DNA of 64,000 bases from Streptomyces sp. NRRL F-6676 (GTDB taxonomy: Bacteria > Actinomycetota > Actinomycetes > Streptomycetales > Streptomycetaceae): contig NZ_JOHS01000008.1 of the NCBI RefSeq assembly GCF_000725625.1, positions 1-64,000 on the forward strand, read 5' to 3'. Below the pieces are notes generated by a model. The model worked only from the letters and a program-made list of their open reading frames with translations. It did no database searches and was not told where the DNA came from. The position numbers were made by a program, and so were the translations under genes. The first letter of the stretch is position 1. Each line of letters opens with the position of its first letter. Positions 53,642-61,334 of this stretch are shown piece after piece.

Positions 53642-54450
53642 CGGGGACCATCCACGGACGACGGGAAGGGGGACGCGAGGGTGGGCGGGGCCGGCTCGGG
53701 CGGGACGAAGGTCCCCGGCGGGGCGAAGGCGCTCGGCGGGACGAACGTGCCGCCCGCGTACGGGTCCAGGCCGACGTCCTCGTTCGGCGGCCCCTGCGCG
53801 GCCAGTTCCGCCACCGCCGCGAGGTCCGCGTCGGTGGCCGGCGGCAGCAGCGCCAGCAGCGCGGCCAGCACGTGCCGGTAGGGCGAGTCCGCGTCGGCCA
53901 GCGCCCGGTGGATCAGTTCGAGCCCGCGCCGGTGCTGACGCAGCGGTGCCTCGCCCGCGCCCGGCCCGGCGAGCGCCGCGAACTCCAGCACCACCGGCAG
54001 ATGGTCGGGCAGTTCACCGCCGTCGACCTGCCAGCCGGCGGCCCGGTAGCGCTGCGCCAGGGTGAGCAGGGCCATGCCCCGGCGGCGGGTGTCGCCGTGC
54101 AGGTAGTAGGTGAGGTAGAGACTGCTGCGGCGGCGCAGGTCGAAGGTCTCGACGTAGGTCCGCTCCAGCAGCTCGGGCGCGGCGGGCGCGAACCAGTCGG
54201 TGAACGCGGCCAGTCCGGCCGCGGACTCCGACGGCGGCAGCCCCGCGACACAGGTCGCCACGTCCTCGCGGGCGGCGGCGAGCTCCGCGTCCGGGTACTG
54301 GAGCAGCAGCGACACCAGCCGCAGCAGCAGCGACCGCTCCCGGGCCTGCGCGGGCGTGAGCCGGGACGGCCGCCGCACGGCCGCCCGCAGCCGGGTGCGG
54401 ACCGGGGCGGGCCCCGGACGGCCGGCACCGGGGAAGGTCAGGGGGCTCAT
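53638..54450 (-). CDS. narJ: nitrate reductase molybdenum cofactor assembly chaperone
   Basis: The 270-residue protein is a TorD/NarJ-type chaperone needed for inserting the molybdenum cofactor into NarG. The core is LLLRLVSLLLQYPDAELAA, YVETFDLRRRSSLYLTYYLHG and GMALLTLAQRYRAAGW, matching NarJ. The N-terminal 35 residues are basic and the C-terminal 45 are proline-rich, beyond the typical chaperone. Coupled to narH and narI by ATGA overlaps. Confidence 0.92.
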   Translation of the reverse strand: MSPLTFPGAGRPGPAPVRTRLRAAVRRPSRLTPAQARERSLLLRLVSLLLQYPDAELAAAREDVATCVAGLPPSESAAGLAAFTDWFAPAAPELLERTYVETFDLRRRSSLYLTYYLHGDTRRRGMALLTLAQRYRAAGWQVDGGELPDHLPVVLEFAALAGPGAGEAPLRQHRRGLELIHRALADADSPYRHVLAALLALLPPATDADLAAVAELAAQGPPNEDVGLDPYAGGTFVPPSAFAPPGTFVPPEPAPPTLASPFPSSVDGPR

Positions 54451-56006
54451 GTGTGTCCTCCGGGTGAGGTGCGGCGCAGGGTGGGGATGCCGAGCATGAC
54501 CTTGCGTTCGCCGGCCGGTTCGCCCGAGGACTCCACCGGGCAGCGGTTCTCCATCGCGGTCAGCGCGGCCGCGTCCTCCTTGTGCGCGGCCGGGACGACG
54601 TACCGGTCCTGGTACTTGGCCACCGCCAGCAGCCGGTGCAGGTCCCGGGCCTCCCCGGCGGTCAGACCGACGGCCTTCAGCACCGCCTCGGCCTCGGCCT
54701 CGTCGTCCCCGCCGAGCGTCCGCTCCCGCATGTACGAGCGCAGCGCCGTCAGCTTCATCAGCACCCCGCCCACCACGTCCGTGTCCCCGGCGGTGAACAG
54801 CTCCGCCAGGTACTCCAGCGGGATGCGCAGCCGGGTGACGGCGGCGAACACGTGGTCCGGGTCGTCCTGGTTGCCGCCCGCGGAGGTGACCGCGTCGAGG
54901 ACGGGGGAGAGCGGCGGCACGTACCAGACCATCGGCAGGGTCCGGTACTCCGGGTGCAGCGGCAGCGCCACCCGGTACTTCGACACCAGCGCGTACACCG
55001 GGGAGCGGCGGGCCGCGTCCAGCCAGTCCTCCGGGATGCCGGAGGCGCGCGCGGCGGCGATCACCTCCGGGTCGGACGGGTCGAGGAACACGTTCCGCTG
55101 GGCATCCAGCAGATCCTTCTCGTCCGGGGTCGCCGCGGCCTCGCCCACCTTGTCGGCGTCGTACAGCAGCAGCCCCAGGTAGCGCAGCCGGCCCACACAT
55201 GTCTCCGAACACACCGTGGGCTGGCCCTGCTCGATGCGCGGGAAGCAGAAGGTGCACTTCTCGGCCTTGCCGGTGGCGTGGTTGACGTACACCTTCTTGT
55301 ACGGGCACGCCGTCACGCACATCCGCCAGCCCCGGCACCTGTCCTGGTCGACCAGGACGATGCCGTCCTCCACCCGCTTGTACATCGCGCCGGACGGACA
55401 GGCCGAGACGCAGGCCGGGTTGAGGCAGTGCTCGCACAGCCGGGGCAGATGGAACAGGAAGGTCTGCTCGAACTCGAACTTCACCTTCTCGGCCCACTCG
55501 CCGCTCAGGTTCGGGTCGCCGCCCGCGTGTTCGGGGGCGCCGCCGAGGCCGTCCTCCCAGTTGGCACCCCAGGTGATCGAGGTGGGCCGGCCGGTGAGGA
55601 CCGAGCGGGGGCGGGCGACCGGCATGTCCGGACCGGCGGGGGCGCTGATCAGGTTGTCGTAGTCGTACGTCACCGGCTCGTAGTAGTCCTCCAGGGCCGG
55701 CAGGTCCGGGTTGGAGAACAGCGACAGCAGCCGCTTGACCCGGCCGCCGGAGCGCAGCACCAGCCGCCCCTTGCGGTCCAGCCTCCAGCCGCCCTTCCAC
55801 TGCTCCTGGTCCTCGTAGCGGCGCGGGTAGCCGACGCCCGGCTTGGTCTCCACGTTGTTGAACCAGGCGTACTCGACGCCGGTCCGGTTGGTCCACGTCT
55901 GCTTGCAGGTGACTGAACAGGTGTGACACCCGATGCACTTGTCGAGGTTCATCACCATGGCGATCTGGGCCATGACCCGTCCGATGGTGGCTTTGCCGCG
56001 GGACAT
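54447..56006 (-). CDS. narH: respiratory nitrate reductase beta subunit
   Basis: The 519-residue protein carries the four iron-sulfur clusters that pass electrons from NarI to NarG. The cysteine groups are CIGCHTCSVTCKQ, CEHCLNPACVSACPSG, CRGWRMCVTACPYK (tryptophan in place of one cysteine, hence the [3Fe-4S] cluster) and CTFCFPRIEQGQ with CSETCVG. The ATG 56006 overlaps the narG stop by one base (TGATG), with AGGAGG upstream. Length is as expected. Confidence 0.97.
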   Translation of the reverse strand: MSRGKATIGRVMAQIAMVMNLDKCIGCHTCSVTCKQTWTNRTGVEYAWFNNVETKPGVGYPRRYEDQEQWKGGWRLDRKGRLVLRSGGRVKRLLSLFSNPDLPALEDYYEPVTYDYDNLISAPAGPDMPVARPRSVLTGRPTSITWGANWEDGLGGAPEHAGGDPNLSGEWAEKVKFEFEQTFLFHLPRLCEHCLNPACVSACPSGAMYKRVEDGIVLVDQDRCRGWRMCVTACPYKKVYVNHATGKAEKCTFCFPRIEQGQPTVCSETCVGRLRYLGLLLYDADKVGEAAATPDEKDLLDAQRNVFLDPSDPEVIAAARASGIPEDWLDAARRSPVYALVSKYRVALPLHPEYRTLPMVWYVPPLSPVLDAVTSAGGNQDDPDHVFAAVTRLRIPLEYLAELFTAGDTDVVGGVLMKLTALRSYMRERTLGGDDEAEAEAVLKAVGLTAGEARDLHRLLAVAKYQDRYVVPAAHKEDAAALTAMENRCPVESSGEPAGERKVMLGIPTLRRTSPGGHT

Positions 56007-59000
56007 CAGTAGTCGACCTCCTGGCTGCGGCGGCGGATGACGGTGACCTCGTCCCGCTGGTTGCCGGTGGGCCCGTAGTAGTTGAAGGCGTAGGTGAACT
56101 GGGCGTAGCCGCCCGCGAGATGGGTCGGCTTGACCAGCAGCCGGGTCAGCGAGTTGTGCATGCCGCCGCGTTTGCCGCTGAGCTCGGTCTTCGGCACGTT
56201 CACATTGCGGTCCTGGGCGTGGTACATGTACACGGTGCCCTCGGGCATCCGGTGGGTGACCACCGCGCGGGCGGCCACGACGCCGTTGCGGTTGTACGCC
56301 TCGATCCACTCGTTGTCCCGGACGCCGATCCGCCCGGCGTCCTGGACGGACATCCAGATCACCGGCCCGCCCCGGGACAGATCGAGCATGTACTTGTTGT
56401 CCTGGTAGTTGGAGTGGATGGACCACTTCGAGTGCGGGGTGAGGTAGCGGACCGTGACCTCGGCCCGGCCGTCCTCGCCCAGGTGCTCGTTCCCGTAGTG
56501 CCGGATCGCGTTCAACGGCGGGCGGTAGACAGGGAGTTGCTCGCCGATCTCGGCCATCCAGTCGTGCTGCACGAAGAAGTGCTGGCGGCCGGTGAGGGTG
56601 TGCCAGGGTTTTTTGTGCTCCACGTTGATGACGAACGGGGAGTAGCGGCGGCCGCCGGTCTCCGAACCCGACCACTCGTACGACGTCATCACCGCGCGCG
56701 GCTGGGTGCGCGTGTCGGTGAACGTGATCCGCTCCGCCTCCCGTTCGGCCGACAGCTCCACCAGGCCCTCGCTGCCGGTCTGCCGCTCCAGCTCCCGGAA
56801 ACCCTCGGTCGCCAGGCGCCCGTTGGTGGTGCCGGACAGCGCCAGGATCGCCTCGCACATGTCGCTCGCGGTGGCCAGCGAGGGCCGGCCGGCGCCCACT
56901 CCGTCGCGGACGGTGCCGCAGCGGTGCCGCAGCTCCTCGATCTCGCGGTCCGGGTGGACGGTGACACCCTTGGTGGTGGTGCCGAGCGTGTCGAGCAGCG
57001 GGCCGACGGCGCGCATCTTCCGCGCCACGGCCGCGTAGTCCCGTTCGACCACCACCAGCTTCGGCATGGTGCGCCCTGGCACCGGCTCGCACTCACCCGT
57101 CTTCCAGTCCCGCACCACCCCGCCCGGCTGGGCGAGTTCGTCCGGGGTGTCGTGGGTGAGGGGGACGGCGAGGACGTCGGTACGGGTACCCAGGTGCGTG
57201 GCGGCCAGCTCGCTGAACCGGTCGGCGAGCGTGAGGAACGTGTCGTAGTCGGTGCGGGACTGCCAGGGCGGGGCGATGGCCGGGGTGAAGGCGTGCACGA
57301 AGGGGTGCATGTCGGTCGACGACAGGTCGTCCTTCTCGTACCAGGTCGCGGCCGGCAGCACCACGTCGGAGAGCAGACCGGTGGAGGTCATCCGGAAGTC
57401 CATGGTGACCAGCAGGTCGAGCTTGCCCTCCGGCGCCTCCTTGTGCCACACCACCTCCTCGGGGCGCTCGCCCGGCGGGGTCTCGGCGGAGCGGACCGCC
57501 GCGTCGGCGCCCAGCAGATGGCGCAGGAAGTACTCGTTGCCCTTGCCGGAGGAACCCAGCAGATTGGCCCGCCACACGGTGAGCACCCGGGGGAAGTTGG
57601 CCGGGTCGTCCGGGTCCTCGGCGGCGAACCGCAGCCGCCCCGCCCTGAGTTCGTCCACGATGTGCTCGGCGACCGGCCGGCCCGCTGCCGCCGCCTCGTC
57701 GGCCAGGTCGAGCGGGTTGCGGCCGAAGCCGGGGTGGCCCGGCGTCCAGCCGAGCCGCACCGCCTGCGCGAGACAGTCCGCGAACGCCTTGCCTTTGAAC
57801 CGGCCCTCACCGAGCGGCGAGGCCAGTTCCTCGGGCCCGAAGGCCTCGTAGCGCCACTGGTCGGTGTTGAGGTACCAGTACGAGGTGCCCGCCATGTGCC
57901 GGGTGGGCCGCTGCCAGTCGAAGGCGAACGCCAGGTGCTGGAAGCCGGTCAGCGGGCGGACCTTCTCCTGGCCCACGTAGTGCGCCCAGCCGCCGCCGTT
58001 GACACCCTGGCAGCCGGTCATCGTGGTGAGCGCCAGGAAGGCGCGGTAGATGGTGTCGGAGTGGAACCAGTGGTTGGTGCCCGCACCCATCGCGATCATC
58101 GAACGGCCGCCTGTGCGCTCGGCGTTGCGGGCGAACTCCCTGCCGATCCGGGCCGCCTGCTCGGCCGGCACCGAGGTGATCGTCTCCTGCCAGGCCGGGG
58201 TGTACGGCCGGCTCGCGTCCTCGTACGACGTCGGCCAGTCACCCGGCAGACCGGGCCTGCCCACCCCGTACTGGGCGAGCATCAGATCGAACACGGTGGT
58301 GACGAGGCGCCCGCCGAGCCGCCGGGCGGGCACCCCGCGCACCATCACCGAGCCGCCCTCGGTGGCTCCCTCGTCGAACCGGGGCAGCGCCACCTCGACG
58401 CGCTCCCCGGCCCGGTCGAGCAGACTCAACTCCGGTACGACACCGCCCAGATCGAGGTTCCAGCGGCCCTTGTCCGCCGTCGCCCAGCGGTGGCCGAGGG
58501 AGCCGTTCGGGACGACGGGCTCTCCGGTGGCGGAGTCCAGCAGCACCGTCCTGGAGTGCGCGTTCTCCTCCTCCGCGGCCTCGCCGCCCAGGTCGGCGGC
58601 GGTCAGGAACCCGTCCGGGACGAGGCCGTGGGCGCCCTCGCGCAGGGTGACCAGGAACGGGGCGTCGGTGAACGTCCGCAGATAGTTCCGGAAGTACGGC
58701 ACCTCGCGGTCGACCAGGAACTCGCGCAGGATCACATGCCCCATCGCCATCGCCAGCGCCCCGTCGGTGCCCGGGTGCGGGGAGAGCCACTCGTCGGCGA
58801 ACTTCACGTTGTCCGCGTAGTCGGGGGAGACCGCGACGACCTTGGTGCCGTTGTAGCGGGTCTCGGTGAGGAAGTGCGCGTCGGGCGTGCGGGTGACCGG
58901 GATGTTGGAACCCCACATCACCAGATAGCCCGCGTTCCACCAGTCCGCCGACTCCGGCACGTCCGTCTGGTCCCCGAACACCTGCGGCGAGGCCACGGGC

Positions 59001-59713
59001 AGGTCGGCGTACCAGTCGTAGAACGACAGCAGCGTGCCGCCGATCAGCGACATGAAACGGGAACCGGCCGCGAACGAGGCCATCGACATCGCCGGGATCG
59101 GCGAGAACCCGGCGACGCGGTCCGGGCCGTACGCCTTGATGGTGTGCACATGGGCGGCGGCCACCAGCTCGGCCACCTCGTCCCAGCTCGCGCGCACCAG
59201 GCCGCCCTTGCCCCGGGCCCGCTTGTACGCCCGCGCCTTCGCAGGGTCGGAGGTGATCTCCGCCCACGCGGCCACCGGGTCACCGAGCCGCCCGCGCGCC
59301 TCGCGCCACAGCTTCAGCAGCGTGCCGCGCACATACGGGTAGCGGACCCGGCTGGGCGAGTAGGTGTACCAGGAGAACGAGGCCCCGCGCGGGCAGCCGC
59401 GCGGCTCGTACTCGGGGCAGTCCGCGCCGATCGAGGGGTAGTCCGTGGCCTGGTGCTCCCAGGTGATGAGGCCGTCCTTGACGTACACCATCCAGGAACA
59501 GGAACCGGTGCAGTTCACGCCGTGCGTGGAGCGCACCACCTTGTCGTGGGCCCAGCGGTCCCGGTAGAAACCCTCCCACTTGCCGTCGTTCTCGCCGAAC
59601 ACGGCGCGTCCGTCGGCGGAGACCTCGTCGCGGGTGAGCAGCCGGCGGCCGGCCAGCGGCCAGTCCCGGACGGTGTGCGGTGGCCGCCGCCGTGCCTTCT
59701 CGTCGTTCTCCAT
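56006..59713 (-). CDS. narG: respiratory nitrate reductase alpha subunit
   Basis: The 1235-residue protein is the molybdenum catalytic subunit that reduces nitrate to nitrite at the cytoplasmic membrane. The [4Fe-4S] ligands correspond to His64, Cys68, Cys72 and Cys107 (STHGVNCTGSCSW, GCPRGASF), with the same spacing as E. coli NarG, and Asp237 (FYDWYADLP) matches the molybdenum ligand. The motif WGSNIPVTRTPDAHF is also present. The N-terminus MENDEKARRR has no twin-arginine signal, so the site is cytoplasmic. First gene of narGHJI-VKOR. It is divergent from the radical SAM gene. Confidence 0.97.
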   Translation of the reverse strand: MENDEKARRRPPHTVRDWPLAGRRLLTRDEVSADGRAVFGENDGKWEGFYRDRWAHDKVVRSTHGVNCTGSCSWMVYVKDGLITWEHQATDYPSIGADCPEYEPRGCPRGASFSWYTYSPSRVRYPYVRGTLLKLWREARGRLGDPVAAWAEITSDPAKARAYKRARGKGGLVRASWDEVAELVAAAHVHTIKAYGPDRVAGFSPIPAMSMASFAAGSRFMSLIGGTLLSFYDWYADLPVASPQVFGDQTDVPESADWWNAGYLVMWGSNIPVTRTPDAHFLTETRYNGTKVVAVSPDYADNVKFADEWLSPHPGTDGALAMAMGHVILREFLVDREVPYFRNYLRTFTDAPFLVTLREGAHGLVPDGFLTAADLGGEAAEEENAHSRTVLLDSATGEPVVPNGSLGHRWATADKGRWNLDLGGVVPELSLLDRAGERVEVALPRFDEGATEGGSVMVRGVPARRLGGRLVTTVFDLMLAQYGVGRPGLPGDWPTSYEDASRPYTPAWQETITSVPAEQAARIGREFARNAERTGGRSMIAMGAGTNHWFHSDTIYRAFLALTTMTGCQGVNGGGWAHYVGQEKVRPLTGFQHLAFAFDWQRPTRHMAGTSYWYLNTDQWRYEAFGPEELASPLGEGRFKGKAFADCLAQAVRLGWTPGHPGFGRNPLDLADEAAAAGRPVAEHIVDELRAGRLRFAAEDPDDPANFPRVLTVWRANLLGSSGKGNEYFLRHLLGADAAVRSAETPPGERPEEVVWHKEAPEGKLDLLVTMDFRMTSTGLLSDVVLPAATWYEKDDLSSTDMHPFVHAFTPAIAPPWQSRTDYDTFLTLADRFSELAATHLGTRTDVLAVPLTHDTPDELAQPGGVVRDWKTGECEPVPGRTMPKLVVVERDYAAVARKMRAVGPLLDTLGTTTKGVTVHPDREIEELRHRCGTVRDGVGAGRPSLATASDMCEAILALSGTTNGRLATEGFRELERQTGSEGLVELSAEREAERITFTDTRTQPRAVMTSYEWSGSETGGRRYSPFVINVEHKKPWHTLTGRQHFFVQHDWMAEIGEQLPVYRPPLNAIRHYGNEHLGEDGRAEVTVRYLTPHSKWSIHSNYQDNKYMLDLSRGGPVIWMSVQDAGRIGVRDNEWIEAYNRNGVVAARAVVTHRMPEGTVYMYHAQDRNVNVPKTELSGKRGGMHNSLTRLLVKPTHLAGGYAQFTYAFNYYGPTGNQRDEVTVIRRRSQEVDY

Positions 59714-59743
59714 GGCCGGAAACGTATGCCGGGGCGGGAGGCC

Positions 59744-59841
59744 GGGACCTTGGGCCGAACGCCCCCGGCCGGACGCCCAAGGGTCCTGCCCGGCCCGCCG
59801 CCCCAGGGACCAACGGCCCTGGAAGCCGGGACCCTCGGCGG
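59744..59841. promoter_or_regulatory. narG/radical SAM divergent region with DosR-like boxes
   Basis: GGGACCAACGGCCC (59806-59819, extended AGGGACCAACGGCCCT), GGGACCTTGGGCCG (59744-59757) and GGGACCCTCGGCGG (59828-59841) lie in the 185 bp before the small ORF. GGGACC...GGCCC is the mycobacterial DosR-box form. They are 30-130 bp upstream of narG, which suggests control by the response regulator at 47311. Confidence 0.6.
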
Positions 59842-59898
59842 GCCGGGCGCGGACCCCGCGAGGTGCAGGCTGACCCCGACCGAACCGGAGGCAGCGCA

Positions 59899-60087
59899 AT
59901 GTACGACCGCACCCACAGGTGGCCCGGCCCCATCCCCCGTCCCTGGCCGAGGCCCGCCCGGCGGCCGTCCCGCCGCCCCCTCCACCTCGGTCACCGTCCG
60001 GCCGCCGGCCACGTCCGCCCTGACACCCGGGCGGCCGGACACACCCACGGCATCCGGCTCGGACGGGCGCACGGGGGGCGGCGGTGA
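59899..60087 (+). CDS. small ORF coupled to the radical SAM gene, doubtful
   Basis: An ATG at 59899 with GGAGG seven bases upstream opens a 62-codon frame that ends in TGA at 60085-60087, overlapping the GTG of the radical SAM gene by GTGA. The peptide (MYDRTHRWPGPIPRPW start) is very rich in arginine and proline with no hydrophobic segment. Position and overlap suggest a leader or small peptide; composition alone could be GC-rich noise. No family is recognised. Confidence 0.4.
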   Translation: MYDRTHRWPGPIPRPWPRPARRPSRRPLHLGHRPAAGHVRPDTRAAGHTHGIRLGRAHGGRR

Positions 60088-61334
60088 GCGCGGCCGTTCC
60101 GGCGGCCGGCGGCGGACCCGCCGTGCGCCGGCCGCGGCAGGACGTGGGCGAGCGGCCGTTCCTCGTGATCTGGGAGTCCACCCGGGCCTGTCCGCTGGCC
60201 TGCGTGCACTGCCGTGCCGAGGCCGTCCCGGACCGGGATCCGCGCGAGCTGGACACCGGGGCCGCCAAGGAACTGATGCGGGAGATCGCCGACTTCGGCC
60301 GCCCGGCACCGTTGTTCGTGATCACCGGTGGTGATCCCTTCCAGCGGCCCGATCTGCTCGAACTCATCGCGTACGGCGCGGAGGTGGGCGTCCGTGTCGC
60401 CGTCTCGCCCTCCGGCACGCCGACGCTGACCGCCGAGCGGCTGCGGGCCGTGCACGAGGCCGGCGCGGTCGGCCTCTCGCTCAGCCTGGACGGCTCCACC
60501 CCGGAACTGCACGACGGCTTCCGGGGCGTGCCCGGCGTCTACCGCTGGACCCTCGACGCCTGGGACGCCGCCCGCGCGCTCGGCATGAAGGTGCAGATCA
60601 ACACCACCGTCACCCGGCACAACCTGCACGACCTGCCGGACGTCGTCCGTCTCGTGCGCACCCACGGCGCGATGCTGTGGAGCGCCTTCTTCCTCGTACC
60701 GACCGGACGCGGCGCGGCACTCGGCGCGCTGACGCCCGCCGAGACCGAGGACGTCCTGAACTTCGTGTACGACGTCGGCCTGACCGTGCCCGCCAAGACC
60801 ACCGAGGCCCACCACTTCCGCCGCGTCGCCCTCCAGCGCCGCGTCCTCGCCGGTCTGGGCGAGGACCACGAGCAGGTGCTCGGACTCGGGCCCCTGTACC
60901 GGCAGTTGCGGGCGCGGACGGCCGAACTGGGCCTCGCCGACGGGGGCCGCCGCGCCCGGCGGCCGCCGCTGGACGTCAACGCCGGCCGCGGCTTCGTCTT
61001 CGTCTCGCACACCGGGACGGTGCACCCCAGCGGGTTCCTGCCGCTCGGCGCGGGCAATGTGCGGCGACGGCCGCTCACCGAGATCTACCGCACCTCCGCG
61101 CTGTTCACCGGGCTGCGCGACCCCGACCGGCTCGGCGGCCGGTGCGGCGCCTGCGAGTTCCGCCGGGTCTGCGGCGGCTCCCGCTCCCGCGCGTACGGCG
61201 TGACCGGCGACCCGTACGCGGAGGAGCCGTGGTGCGGGTACGTGCCGGGCTCGTTCCCTCACCAGGGGGAACTGGCCGTGCTGTTGTCCGGGACGGAGGC
61301 GCGGACGGCGCCGGGGGGAGAGGAGACGTCGTGA
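60084..61334 (+). CDS. radical SAM/SPASM-domain protein (TIGR04053-like, haem/NirJ-related)
   Basis: The 416-residue protein has the radical SAM cysteines Cys36, Cys40 and Cys43 (ACPLACVHC), the GGDPFQRPDL motif, and a C-terminal SPASM part with CGACEFRRVCGGSRSRAYG and EEPWCGYVPG. Relatives are in the NirJ/AhbD-like group and occur with nitrate respiration and haem genes. The start GTG 60084 overlaps the small ORF by GTGA and follows GGGGGG. It overlaps the copper oxidase gene by GTGA. Exact reaction unknown. Confidence 0.88.
   Translation: MSAAVPAAGGGPAVRRPRQDVGERPFLVIWESTRACPLACVHCRAEAVPDRDPRELDTGAAKELMREIADFGRPAPLFVITGGDPFQRPDLLELIAYGAEVGVRVAVSPSGTPTLTAERLRAVHEAGAVGLSLSLDGSTPELHDGFRGVPGVYRWTLDAWDAARALGMKVQINTTVTRHNLHDLPDVVRLVRTHGAMLWSAFFLVPTGRGAALGALTPAETEDVLNFVYDVGLTVPAKTTEAHHFRRVALQRRVLAGLGEDHEQVLGLGPLYRQLRARTAELGLADGGRRARRPPLDVNAGRGFVFVSHTGTVHPSGFLPLGAGNVRRRPLTEIYRTSALFTGLRDPDRLGGRCGACEFRRVCGGSRSRAYGVTGDPYAEEPWCGYVPGSFPHQGELAVLLSGTEARTAPGGEETS

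Noticed and set aside
56120..60334. Very long open frame opposite narG and similar long antisense frames across the window
   Set aside because: High GC creates stop-free antisense frames. Protein motifs match only the nar strand, and the antisense proteins are low-complexity arginine/proline-rich.
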